From positions 7,873 to 71,872 of the forward strand of contig JAEDGW010000001.1 of the NCBI GenBank assembly GCA_016297325.1: DNA of 64,000 nt, written 5' to 3'. Positions 17,746 through 26,576 of this stretch are shown piece after piece. The notes under the pieces are model-generated. The model saw only the letters and a program-made list of their open reading frames with translations, was not told where the DNA came from and searched no databases. The position numbers and the translations under genes were made by a program. Numbering within the stretch: position 1 is the stretch's first letter; the number at the start of each line of letters is the position of its first letter. The DNA comes from Coprococcus sp. (GTDB lineage Bacteria > Bacillota > Clostridia > Lachnospirales > Lachnospiraceae).

Positions 17746-20700
17746 ATGAATAAGTATATGAACAAGATAAAAGAACTTATGGAAAAAGAGATGGTCAGAT
17801 ACGTGATAGCGGGAGGTCTTACAACCGCTGTCAATTTTGTGTCGTTTTTCATTCTCAGGCTGCTGACAAATTTGTCGAGAAGTGAGGCGAATGTGATAGC
17901 TATCATGCTCGCCATCATATTTGCGTATTTTGCAAATGGATTCTATGTATTCAGATCAGAGAGCAGAAAGACGGTGGCACAGGTCATCAGGGAATTTGTT
18001 TCTTTTGTCGGTATGCGATTATTTGCCATGCTCGTCGAGGTGGTAGGAACAAATCTCCTCTGTGATTCATTCAGATACAACGAGCTTGTGTCGAAGATTG
18101 TCATACAGGTTGTTGTCCTTGTCATCAACTACATATTCAGCAAATGTTTTGTGTTCAGGAAGGATAAGAAGCCTATAAAGGAGATCCTGGCGGACAATTA
18201 TGTCATGATCATATGTTTTTTGATCCCTGCTGTATTTATGGCGGCAGTGTGGGTTGTTGGAGAGATCGGACCATTTGGCGGCCACAGCCTGACCATGGTC
18301 GACAGCCTTCACCAGTACCTTCCGTTCTTCTCTGACTATCAGGATAAACTGACAAATGAGGGAAGCCTGTTCTATACATGGAATATAGGAATGGGAAGTA
18401 ATCTGCTGGCTATCATTGCCTACTATATGTCATGCCCGCTCAATTTCATCATAGTGCTTTTCAGCAAGGATCACATCTATATAGCCATGTGCCTTCTCAT
18501 AAGCCTGAAGATCGCACTCTCCGGAATGACTATGGCGAGCTATCTCGGATACAAATGCAAAGATAAGAACAACCTTTTCATCATACCATTTGCACTTGCA
18601 TATGCACTCAGCAACTATGTCATAGGATATTCCTGGAACCTGATGTGGATGGACTGTATACTGATACTTCCTCTCATCATGCAGGGATTTGAGCAGATGA
18701 CAGAGGATGGCAGCAATTACAAGCTGTATACGATCAGCCTGTTCTATGGCCTGCTGTGCAACTATTACATATGTTTCATGATATGTCTGTTCCTTGTGAT
18801 CCAGTTCGTCCTGACAAATCACAAGAATATATTCAAGCTGGCGGAGGATACACTGAGATTCGCAGGCACATCCGTGCTTGCTGCGGCCATGGCTGCATTT
18901 CTCCTTATCCCGGCGTATCTTGGAATAAATACAACTGCATCTGCAACAAGGGTTTTCCCACAGTCTGACTGGTACGGAAGTATCTGGGATATGATAAAGC
19001 AGATGTTCATACTCACAGAACCTATAAAGAGCCAGAGTTTTGATGGCGGACTGAATGTATACTGCGGTACATTTGCGATATTCCTGGTCGGAATATATAT
19101 CTTCAATACGAAGATAAAATGGTATGAGAAGCTCAAGAACCTTATCATACTTGTATTTCTTATGGCCAGCTTCAACAACACACTGCTCAATTATATATGG
19201 CACGGATTCCATGACCAGTATGGTATACCGAACCGTTTCTCGTTCCTGTTCATATTTGTCCTCCTGTCTATGGGATATGAGGCCCTTGTGAAACTGGACA
19301 GATCGCAGATAGTCGGAACTGTGCTGGGGATAGTTGCAGCATTTGGCTTCCTTGTGTATGCAGACAAGAACATACAGCTTGACAAAACGGTTCTCATATA
19401 TACATGGGTTCTGTTTGTGGTATATTCCGTGGCTGTGATGCTCATGTCACTCACAAAGGAGAAGGCCAGGTTTGTGGTATCTGTAATCCTTGCTGTGCTT
19501 TGCATGACTGAGATAGTGTACAGCGGTGCAAAGGGCTATGAGAGCAATGGAACTGTGAATATCCCGGACTACTATAGCTGGGATAATAGCATGCGTGCGG
19601 CGATAGATTCTGTGAAGACTGATCCATTTGCCTACAGGACAGAGCTGATGGGAACAGAGGTTGTGGATGAGTCCACATATTACAATATGCACGGTGTGAG
19701 CCTTTTTGGCTCGACGGTATCCAATGATCTGGTAAATGCCATGCACGGACTGGGCTTTTATACAGGTGCAAATGAGTTCCTGTATGATGGCGCAAACACC
19801 GTGTCAAATGCTGTGCTGGGTATCCGCTATGTATTCAGGAGACCGGGAGAGTATATGTCCCATGACATGAATTATGTGGATACAGTTGACGGAGTTGATA
19901 TATATCAGAACGAGAAGGCATTGAAGCTTGGCTTCATGGTTGATGAAAACCTTAAGGAGTGGACATCTGATGCCTCCAACATGTTTGACAGCATAAATAA
20001 TTTCGTAGAGAAATCAACAGGTGTGGCTGGAACATTCAGCCAGCTCTACCCTGAGGTGACTGGTTCGGAGAATGACATAACTATCACTAAGGATAATCCG
20101 TTCAGTGAGTATTACGCCCTGTCGGATATAACTCCGGGCATACACAGTTTTGAACTTAACTTTGAGATAACGGATGAGCAGGACGATCTGTATATCATCG
20201 CAAACTGCAACGGCATAACGAAGATAAGGATATATGTGGATGGAGTTGAGCAGAATTATGAGAGACTTCAGTATCAGACTTATCACGTGGGACATCTGTC
20301 CAGAGGTGCCAAGGTCGGCGTTGAGTATTATTTCTCAGATGGAGTACCTGCAAATACATCGGCGAGACTGACCATAGCGACTCTCAATCCTGACGCATTT
20401 GCCCAGGCATATGCAAGATGGTCAAATGAGCAGATGGACGTGAGCAAGTTTGAGGATGGATACGTGAAGGGACATATCTCAGTTCAGGATGACGGACTTA
20501 TGTTCACATCCATACCTTACGATGCCGGATGGACAGCGTATGTTGACGGCGAAAAGACCGAAATCCAGACGGTTGCCGGAGCGTTCATAGCACTTGATCT
20601 GAAGGCTGGGGACCACACTATAGAATTCAAGTATTTCCCTGCGGGACTCAAGACCGGACTTATACTGACATTTGCTGCATGGCTGATATTTGCTTTGCTG

Positions 20701-21057
20701 CAGAGCAGAAAGGGCAAGGGAGCTAAGGCAGTGAAAGCCGGGGAAAACGACAGTGAATCTGATTGTGAGTATGATGGCAAGGCTGACAAAACCGGGGATG
20801 CTGAGGATGATGGCAAGGCCGATAAAACCTGGAATGCTGAGGATGGTGACAGGACTGCTGACTTGGATGATACTGACGACCGTAAAAACAGAGTTGATGA
20901 TCGAGTCGGTCTGAAGAACGAATCGGTAGAAGACAATCTGGAAGACGATGAGTATGACTTTGAAAGCGACAGTTCCAGGCTGGAAGCGGCCATAGCATAT
21001 GCGGAGAAGGTCCGCAAAAATAAGCAGAATAACAAGAACGGTAAAAACACCAAATAA
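17746..21057 (+). CDS. GtrA-YfhO fusion polytopic membrane protein
   Basis: 1103 residues. The first ~130 residues are a GtrA domain with four membrane helices (VRYVIAGGLTTAVNF, FAYFANGFYVFRS, NYIFSKCFVFRKD). The rest is a YfhO-like membrane glycosyltransferase-type protein: about a dozen further helices, the DSLHQYLPFFSDY and WNIGMGSNLLA motifs in the first outer loop, a long extracytoplasmic domain (~590-950), a last helix (~955-975) and an acidic cytoplasmic tail of ~120 residues with Asp/Lys repeats. GtrA proteins move or present lipid-linked sugars and YfhO proteins are linked to glycosylation of lipoteichoic acid or similar polymers, so envelope glycosylation is a reasonable inference. 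The ribosome site is weak (AAGGAAACAGG). Confidence 0.85.
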   Translation: MNKYMNKIKELMEKEMVRYVIAGGLTTAVNFVSFFILRLLTNLSRSEANVIAIMLAIIFAYFANGFYVFRSESRKTVAQVIREFVSFVGMRLFAMLVEVVGTNLLCDSFRYNELVSKIVIQVVVLVINYIFSKCFVFRKDKKPIKEILADNYVMIICFLIPAVFMAAVWVVGEIGPFGGHSLTMVDSLHQYLPFFSDYQDKLTNEGSLFYTWNIGMGSNLLAIIAYYMSCPLNFIIVLFSKDHIYIAMCLLISLKIALSGMTMASYLGYKCKDKNNLFIIPFALAYALSNYVIGYSWNLMWMDCILILPLIMQGFEQMTEDGSNYKLYTISLFYGLLCNYYICFMICLFLVIQFVLTNHKNIFKLAEDTLRFAGTSVLAAAMAAFLLIPAYLGINTTASATRVFPQSDWYGSIWDMIKQMFILTEPIKSQSFDGGLNVYCGTFAIFLVGIYIFNTKIKWYEKLKNLIILVFLMASFNNTLLNYIWHGFHDQYGIPNRFSFLFIFVLLSMGYEALVKLDRSQIVGTVLGIVAAFGFLVYADKNIQLDKTVLIYTWVLFVVYSVAVMLMSLTKEKARFVVSVILAVLCMTEIVYSGAKGYESNGTVNIPDYYSWDNSMRAAIDSVKTDPFAYRTELMGTEVVDESTYYNMHGVSLFGSTVSNDLVNAMHGLGFYTGANEFLYDGANTVSNAVLGIRYVFRRPGEYMSHDMNYVDTVDGVDIYQNEKALKLGFMVDENLKEWTSDASNMFDSINNFVEKSTGVAGTFSQLYPEVTGSENDITITKDNPFSEYYALSDITPGIHSFELNFEITDEQDDLYIIANCNGITKIRIYVDGVEQNYERLQYQTYHVGHLSRGAKVGVEYYFSDGVPANTSARLTIATLNPDAFAQAYARWSNEQMDVSKFEDGYVKGHISVQDDGLMFTSIPYDAGWTAYVDGEKTEIQTVAGAFIALDLKAGDHTIEFKYFPAGLKTGLILTFAAWLIFALLQSRKGKGAKAVKAGENDSESDCEYDGKADKTGDAEDDGKADKTWNAEDGDRTADLDDTDDRKNRVDDRVGLKNESVEDNLEDDEYDFESDSSRLEAAIAYAEKVRKNKQNNKNGKNTK

Positions 21058-21129
21058 AAAGATAGTTCATTTTGTACAAATTATAATAAAAAAATTGTCT
21101 ATATTTCAGCATAAAAAACTGTGTGAGCG

Positions 21130-21158
21130 TTGACCTTGATAATTATTTATAATATAAT
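21130..21158 (+). promoter_or_regulatory. Strong predicted promoter of the hybrid kinase gene
   Basis: TTGACC (21130), 17-bp spacer, TATAAT (21153-21158). The 70-base leader contains a small hairpin GCATAGCCGGGCTATGC (21175-21191) just before the ribosome site. Confidence 0.75.
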
Positions 21159-21228
21159 GTATCTATGTGGTTTTGCATAGCCGGGCTATGCTAGGAGACG
21201 CAATATTTATAGAAACAGAGGTGCATTA

Positions 21229-22974
21229 ATGGACAAGATTAAGGAAATTGGGATTAAGCCACTTGCGATAGCCATGGCTGTTCTGGCTTTGCTTGCAGGT
21301 GTGCTCGGAATTGCAAAGATAGGTGTGGGAGCTATCATTTGTGGAATTCTTGCAGCGGGAGTAGCTGTGCTGGTTATGCTTGCATTTGGAGGAGGCGGCG
21401 CCGGATCTTCTGGCAAGTCAGACAAGTATAAGAAGCTGTTCATGAACCTCCCTATCGGATTTGCCCAGGCAAGGATCATCAACGATCCAGTGAATGGAAC
21501 AAGTTATGAGATAGTGGATGCGAATGAGATATTTGGCGAATACTTCAAGCTTGATGTGTCTGATTACACAGACAAGATATTGAAGGAGAGCAAGATAGAG
21601 GTGCTTCAGGATATCAATGCCTGGTTCACCGCATACAACAATTCAGGTACAAAAGAGGGAGACCTGATGGATGTTGAGATCACTATGGAGTCACTTCAGA
21701 AGGTTTTCAACACGGTTATGTACAAGTCAGAGGCTGATTACATCAATATGGTTGTCATCGATGTGACAAAGCAGAAGGAGACTGAGGAGAAACTCAGCAA
21801 GGCCATCGTTGATGCTAACGCGGCATACAAGACTCAGGCTGAGTTCCTTGCTAACATGAGCCATGAGATCAGGACACCTATCAACGGTATCCTCGGTATG
21901 CTTCAGCTCACTCTTATGGCAGAGGATCTTCAGGCTGACTACAGAGATAACCTTATAACAGCTAAGAACTGTGCAGATACACTGCTCAGACTTATAAATG
22001 ATATTCTCGACATAAGCAAGCTTGAGGCTGGTAAGTACAAGATCAAAGAGGAGACATTTGATCTCAAGACAGCTATAGAGGATACAGTTGCAGCGCAGGT
22101 TCCTATCGCAACAAACAAGGGACTCCAGCTCGATTGTTCATTTGGAAGCAATATACCAAAGCTTGTGCGTGGTGATGGACAGAGAATACAGCAGGTACTC
22201 AATTGCCTTCTGTCGAATGCGATCAAGTTCACATCAGAGGGAAGCGTCAGAGTCAAGATCGCTTCCATGGATGACGGGGAGAACAAGATCAAGATCAGAA
22301 TGGCAGTCGCTGATACCGGTATAGGTATATCAGAGGCGAACATGAGCAAGCTGTTCATCAGATTCAGTCAGGTTGATGCATCAGATACAAGAAAATATGG
22401 TGGTTCAGGACTTGGTCTTGTAATCACAAAGCAGATCGTAGAGCTTATGGGCGGTAATATAACAGTCCAGAGTAAGGAAGATATAGGATCAACATTCATT
22501 GTTGAGATACCACTTAAGGTTATCAAGGGGGCAGAGGCAGCAGATGAATTCCTTCAGGAGAAGGAAGAGCCGGCTGTATTCTCTATAAATGCACACAGCA
22601 AGGCAAGGATCCTTGTTGCAGAGGATGAGCCTGTAAATCAGCAGGTAATTGGAAAACTCCTCGGTATGGCAGGATTTTCATATGATATAGCTGAGAACGG
22701 CCAGAAGGCTGTAGAGCTGTTCAAGTCCAAAGTATATGATGCGGCTCTGTTCGATGTACAGATGCCTGTCATGGATGGTATAGCAGCAACTCAGGAGATC
22801 AGAGAGATCGAGCGTAAGGAGAAGAGGAAGAGACTTCCGATCATCGCAGTTACAGCGAGAGCCATGTTTGGAGACAAGGAGAGGATCCTTGAGAACCAGC
22901 TCGATGATTACATTGCAAAGCCATACAACCTCAACGATGTGGTTGATACGCTTAACAAATACATAGAAGACTAA
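21229..22974 (+). CDS. Hybrid sensor histidine kinase with C-terminal receiver
   Basis: 581 residues. Two adjacent N-terminal membrane helices (~11-50) are joined by only a few residues, so there is almost no outside domain. A PAS-like region (~75-185) follows, then the dimerisation domain with the phosphorylated histidine in FLANMSHEIRTPINGILGML (~212), a complete HATPase domain (N box NCLLSNAIKF, G1 DTGIGI, G2 GGSGLGL) and a receiver domain (~463-580) with acidic pair EDE, phospho-acceptor in LFDVQMPVMDG (~509), Thr and the IAKPY lysine. No separate response regulator is adjacent, so output may be through protein interaction or a distant partner. It has a strong promoter of its own and a good terminator. 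Confidence 0.9.
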   Translation: MDKIKEIGIKPLAIAMAVLALLAGVLGIAKIGVGAIICGILAAGVAVLVMLAFGGGGAGSSGKSDKYKKLFMNLPIGFAQARIINDPVNGTSYEIVDANEIFGEYFKLDVSDYTDKILKESKIEVLQDINAWFTAYNNSGTKEGDLMDVEITMESLQKVFNTVMYKSEADYINMVVIDVTKQKETEEKLSKAIVDANAAYKTQAEFLANMSHEIRTPINGILGMLQLTLMAEDLQADYRDNLITAKNCADTLLRLINDILDISKLEAGKYKIKEETFDLKTAIEDTVAAQVPIATNKGLQLDCSFGSNIPKLVRGDGQRIQQVLNCLLSNAIKFTSEGSVRVKIASMDDGENKIKIRMAVADTGIGISEANMSKLFIRFSQVDASDTRKYGGSGLGLVITKQIVELMGGNITVQSKEDIGSTFIVEIPLKVIKGAEAADEFLQEKEEPAVFSINAHSKARILVAEDEPVNQQVIGKLLGMAGFSYDIAENGQKAVELFKSKVYDAALFDVQMPVMDGIAATQEIREIERKEKRKRLPIIAVTARAMFGDKERILENQLDDYIAKPYNLNDVVDTLNKYIED

Positions 22975-22991
22975 ACTTGAAATGTATATAA

Positions 22992-23035
22992 GGATCGGGG
23001 ATGAATGCATTGCGTCACAATCCCCGATTTTTTTA
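22992..23035 (+). terminator. Rho-independent terminator after the hybrid kinase
   Basis: GATCGGGGAT pairs with ATCCCCGATT across an 18-base loop, followed by a run of seven T. Confidence 0.85.
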
Positions 23036-23093
23036 TATATAAATATATCAGCAGCCCTAATGGGATTATATTCAATAATAGGAGGTTTTATTT

Positions 23094-23396
23094 ATGTCAG
23101 ATTTTTTCCAGGATGTGTTCAGCAAGACGAAGAAGTTCGCTAATAATGCGGTGGACGAGACAAAGGATGCGGCTCAGAAGGCAAAGCTGAACAGCAAGAT
23201 CAACAATGATCAGCAGATGATCGATAAGAATATGGCGGAGATTGGAAGGTATTTCTATGACCAGTACAAGGACAATCCGCCGCAGGGACTTGAGAAGGCG
23301 TTCGGGGATATCAAGATCCTTCAGGAGAGCATAGAGATCAGCAGAGGTGAGATACAGACACTTGAGGCAGCTATGGCGGCCAGAAAGCAGTCATAA
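23094..23396 (+). CDS. Small coiled-coil protein, unknown function
   Basis: A 100-residue, charged, helical protein (MSDFFQDVFSKTKKFANNAV start) without membrane segments or cysteines. Two helical stretches (~5-50 and ~68-95) flank a Tyr-rich turn (GRYFYDQYKDNPP). Similar N-termini occur in clostridial proteins that carry a C-terminal zinc ribbon, but no ribbon is present here. A perfect AGGAGG precedes ATG 23094 by nine bases and a strong terminator follows, so it is a real monocistronic gene. Function not recognised. Confidence 0.75.
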   Translation: MSDFFQDVFSKTKKFANNAVDETKDAAQKAKLNSKINNDQQMIDKNMAEIGRYFYDQYKDNPPQGLEKAFGDIKILQESIEISRGEIQTLEAAMAARKQS

Positions 23397-23494
23397 ATTA
23401 TAAAATCTGATTATACACAGATTATAATTTGACTATACAGAATCGAGATATGATGTACCCATAGATTATTGGGGATGTAAAAAGATATGAGGGA

Positions 23495-23537
23495 TAAAAA
23501 GGGATGCACGGGATATATGCCTGTGTATCCTTTTTTC
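23495..23537 (+). terminator. Rho-independent terminator before the Tad locus
   Basis: AAAGGGATGCACGGG pairs with CCTGTGTATCCTTT around ATATATG, followed by T-rich sequence. Confidence 0.8.
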
Positions 23538-23541
23538 GTGT

Positions 23542-23572
23542 CTGTATATTCCGGCTATACAGGAATTATAAT
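23542..23572 (+). promoter_or_regulatory. Possible Tad-locus promoter with overlapping palindrome
   Basis: TATAAT at 23567-23572 is preceded by a 7-3.5-turn palindrome, CTGTATA (23542) and TATACAG (23556-23562). The octamer CTATACAG also occurs at 23433-23440. No good -35 is visible, which would suit an activator-dependent promoter. Confidence 0.35.
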
Positions 23573-23684
23573 GGGTGAAATTATAAAAATTTGTTTATGG
23601 TTTTGCCCCTTTACAAAGTCTTTGCCTGGGTGTATCGTGTGACTTACCACTCAGAGAGAAGGGAGGATAGAGAGAATTATTTAT

Positions 23685-24149
23685 TTGATACCATTGATCG
23701 CTACAGCAAGTGTGGCGGTCGTTCAGGATCTTCGGGACTGGAGGATTCCCAACTGGCTTATAGCAGTAGGATTGATGCAGGGAATGATCATATCTGCATG
23801 GATGCGCGGAGTCAGTCAGGGATTGCTTGTCAGTATTTCAGGATGCGTTATTCCTGTGTTGGTCCTGTATGTATTATTTCTTATGAGAGCCCTGGGTGCA
23901 GGCGATATAAAGCTGTTTGCTGTTGCCGGCACATTTGTCGGAACGGATGTCGTCAGGGTGATGATCTACTCCTTTTTGGCCGGAGGAGTTATATCTTTAT
24001 TTTTTCTTTTAAAAGAATTTTTATTATCAATTACGAATCGTAAAGGTTTACCAGAAAAGAAGTTTGACAGAAGTGTCATGAAGGCAAGAGTGCATTTCTC
24101 GGTCGCCATCATGTGCGGAGTGATGTGCTATGCGGTGATACGTATATGA
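23685..24149 (+). CDS. tadV: Tad/CpaA-type prepilin peptidase (A24)
   Basis: A short A24A aspartyl prepilin peptidase (~155 residues, usual for TadV/CpaA). The two catalytic aspartates are visible: the first in VVQDLRDWRIPN, the second in the GxGD motif ALGAGDIKLF. Four to five hydrophobic segments follow. It should cleave the Flp pilin leader and the pseudopilins encoded downstream. Start choice is awkward: the TTG at 23685 is 18 bases from the only ribosome site (GGGAGG, 23661), whereas an in-frame ATT at 23676 has ideal nine-base spacing and would add three residues. First gene of the Tad locus. Confidence 0.85.
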   Translation: MIPLIATASVAVVQDLRDWRIPNWLIAVGLMQGMIISAWMRGVSQGLLVSISGCVIPVLVLYVLFLMRALGAGDIKLFAVAGTFVGTDVVRVMIYSFLAGGVISLFFLLKEFLLSITNRKGLPEKKFDRSVMKARVHFSVAIMCGVMCYAVIRI

Positions 24150-24327
24150 AGGTGCTGCGTATATGCGGATGCTGCGTATATGCATGCGTATATGTAGCTG
24201 CTGAGTATATGCGGGTGTTGCGTATATGTAGATGATACGTATATGCGTGTGTTGTGTATACGCAGATGATACATATATGCGGGTTCTGTGTATATAAATA
24301 TAGTGCGTATGAACGTGACACATATAT
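24150..24327 (+). repeat. Degenerate ~17-bp tandem repeat between tadV and tadZ
   Basis: About eleven imperfect units of 12-18 bp built round CGTATATG followed by a G/T-rich half (for example CGTATATGCGGATGCTG). It fills the whole gap from the tadV stop to the ribosome site of the next gene. No convincing gene lies in it on either strand. Confidence 0.75.
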
Positions 24328-24339
24328 GGGGGTGATACT

Positions 24340-25323
24340 ATAGAACAATATAAAGTTGGAATATATGACGAAGATGCATCATACATGATAAGCCTTATGA
24401 ATCATATAAATTCCGACAGGGAAAATCCGATGTTTGCACTGGCATTTTCCACGTTGGAGGAGCTTCATGAGTATATGTCCGGAAGACATCTGGACATTCT
24501 CCTTGTGGATGAGAAGGTAGCGGATGATGGATTACAGCCGCAAAGGATGAACGGGGCTTGCGATACGATGGAAAGCCAGATCGTAGATGGACTTGGTATT
24601 CCAGTGAAGATGCTGATCCTGTCCAGAAATAAGCAGAATGAGAATGGTAAAGGAATAATATTCAAATATTCCAGGGCGTCGGAGCTCATCTCTTCCATTC
24701 TTGGCTATATCGATGTGAAGGAAGTGCACAGTAACAGGAAACTGTTTCGGACATATGGCATCATCTCACCCCTTGGAAGATGTGGTAAGACGACACTGGC
24801 TGTGAGTCTGTGTATGAACGACGAGGTCAGAGGTGGTCTGTATATAGGGCTGGAGGAGTATGGTTCATTTCAGGACGATGCTGATGCGCTGTCCAATATG
24901 ATATACCTGGCGAAGCAGAGATCCTGCGAATTTACGGAGTATATGAGAAAGTTTACTGTGAATCTGGGTGAATACAGCGTGGCGGGATATCTGAAATCCT
25001 ATATCGATGCAATGGAACTTGACGCGGATGATGTCAGGTGGATGATCGGGCAGATACGCGAGTGGGGCAGATATACCACTGTGGTTTTTGACATAGGGCA
25101 GGCGGTCCTGAAGGATCTGACGATACTCACAGCATTTGACGAGGTGATAGTTCCGCTTCTGGACGATGAGCTGTCATTTGCAAAGGTGAAGGCGTTTGAG
25201 GAGATGCTAAGGAGAGCAGAGCTTGGCAAGCTGCTTTGCCGGATGCGTAAAGTGTCAGTTCCCATGGCGGCGCCCGGAAGTGCCCAGATGATCAGATTTA
25301 TAGAGAACGAAATGGATAGATAA
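24340..25323 (+). CDS. tadZ: TadZ/CpaE-like pilus localisation ATPase
   Basis: About 328 residues. An atypical receiver-like N-terminal domain (KVGIYDEDASY, then LDILLVDEKV) is followed by a MinD/ParA-type ATPase domain with P-loop SPLGRCGKTTLAV (~residue 140) and Walker B-like TTVVFDIG. TadZ proteins find the pole and seed Tad pilus assembly. The receiver strand KVGIYD lies upstream of the first ATG (24385), so translation must begin earlier; the only codon with a proper ribosome site is ATA at 24340, seven bases after GGGGG of a GGGGGTGAT box. The frame is closed by a stop at 24316. TadA follows two bases after the stop. Confidence 0.85.
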   Translation: MEQYKVGIYDEDASYMISLMNHINSDRENPMFALAFSTLEELHEYMSGRHLDILLVDEKVADDGLQPQRMNGACDTMESQIVDGLGIPVKMLILSRNKQNENGKGIIFKYSRASELISSILGYIDVKEVHSNRKLFRTYGIISPLGRCGKTTLAVSLCMNDEVRGGLYIGLEEYGSFQDDADALSNMIYLAKQRSCEFTEYMRKFTVNLGEYSVAGYLKSYIDAMELDADDVRWMIGQIREWGRYTTVVFDIGQAVLKDLTILTAFDEVIVPLLDDELSFAKVKAFEEMLRRAELGKLLCRMRKVSVPMAAPGSAQMIRFIENEMDR

Positions 25324-25325
25324 AT

Positions 25326-26576
25326 ATGGATGGAGAGTGCAGACAGATAATAAGGTCCCGTGTCATGCAGGACATTGACATGACCGGGGATATCAAGGAT
25401 GAGAAAGTCAGTGAGATGATCGACAGATGCATTCTGGAATATGAGGCGGCCGGCAGCCTTAGTGTCAGAGAAAAACTTGAGATCAAGCAGGAGCTGTTCA
25501 ACAGTCTCAGGCGGCTTGATGTTCTGTCGGAGCTTCTGGATGACGAGAGTGTCACTGAGATCATGATAAATGGCTATGACAATATCTTCATAGAGAGGGC
25601 TGGCAGGCTGTTCAGATATGACAAGGCATTTGAAAGCGAAGACAGGCTGAAGTCGGTTATCCAGCATATAGTTGCGGGCTGCAACAGGCTGGTAAATGAG
25701 GCGTCACCTATAGTGGATGCCAGACTCGCCGATGGATCCAGAGTAAATGTGGTGCTGCCGCCGGTCAGTCTTTCGGGAAGTGTGATGACTATAAGAAAAT
25801 TTCCGAAGGAGGGAATGACCGTGGAGAGACTATTGACCCTTGGTTCTATAACTCCAGAGGTTGCAGAATTCTTATCCCGGCTTGTGAAAGCCGGTTACAA
25901 CATCATCATATCCGGAGGTACGGGAGCCGGAAAGACCACATTTCTCAACGCTGTGTCTGAATTTATCCCAAAGGATGAGAGGATAGTGACCATAGAGGAT
26001 TCTGCGGAACTGCAGATAAAAGGTATCGCCAATCTGGTCAGACTTGAGGCCAGGGCGGCAAATGTCGAGGGCGATAACGCAGTTGCCATAAGGGATCTGA
26101 TAAAGGCAAGTCTGAGAATGAGGCCGAACAGGATCATAGTTGGCGAGGTCAGGGATGCGGCCGCGATCGATATGCTTTCTGCTATGAATACTGGGCATGA
26201 TGGAAGTATATCAACTGGCCATGCAAATTCCAGCCGGGATATGCTGACGAGACTTGAGACTATGGTCCTTATGGGGGCTGACATGCCAATCCCGGCGATA
26301 CGTCAGCAGATAGCTTCGGCGGTGGATATAATCATACAGCTTGGAAGGCTTCGTGATAAATCGAGAAGATGTATAGAGATAAGTGAAGTTATTGGATTAC
26401 AGGGAGGTGAATATGTGATGAATAAATTGTATGAGTTCTATGAGACAGGCGTGAACAATGGAAGAATAGAGGGAACTCTCAGGAAGATCAACGATCTTCA
26501 CAGTATATCTAAGCTGCTCTCAGCAGGTCTTATAAAAGTGACCAGAGACAGCGTGGAGGGAAGTGATGGTCATTGA
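25326..26576 (+). CDS. tadA: TadA/CpaF pilus assembly ATPase
   Basis: A 416-residue secretion ATPase of the CpaF/TadA branch. An N-terminal helical domain (~1-75) precedes the core: LDDESVTEIMINGYDNIFIE, Walker A SGGTGAGKTTFLNA (~196), the Asp-box DERIVTIEDSAEL, Walker B RIIVGEVRDAAAID and the His box STGHANSS. All catalytic elements are intact, so it should power Flp pilus extension from the cytoplasm. It begins two bases after tadZ and overlaps tadB by four bases, consistent with one transcript. Confidence 0.93.
   Translation: MDGECRQIIRSRVMQDIDMTGDIKDEKVSEMIDRCILEYEAAGSLSVREKLEIKQELFNSLRRLDVLSELLDDESVTEIMINGYDNIFIERAGRLFRYDKAFESEDRLKSVIQHIVAGCNRLVNEASPIVDARLADGSRVNVVLPPVSLSGSVMTIRKFPKEGMTVERLLTLGSITPEVAEFLSRLVKAGYNIIISGGTGAGKTTFLNAVSEFIPKDERIVTIEDSAELQIKGIANLVRLEARAANVEGDNAVAIRDLIKASLRMRPNRIIVGEVRDAAAIDMLSAMNTGHDGSISTGHANSSRDMLTRLETMVLMGADMPIPAIRQQIASAVDIIIQLGRLRDKSRRCIEISEVIGLQGGEYVMNKLYEFYETGVNNGRIEGTLRKINDLHSISKLLSAGLIKVTRDSVEGSDGH

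Noticed and set aside
24146..24235. 29-codon Cys-rich frame overlapping the tadV stop (ATGA)
   Set aside because: It lies wholly within the degenerate repeat tract and has no ribosome site of its own; likely chance.
24150..24327. CRISPR array
   Set aside because: Units are degenerate and contiguous with no unique spacers.
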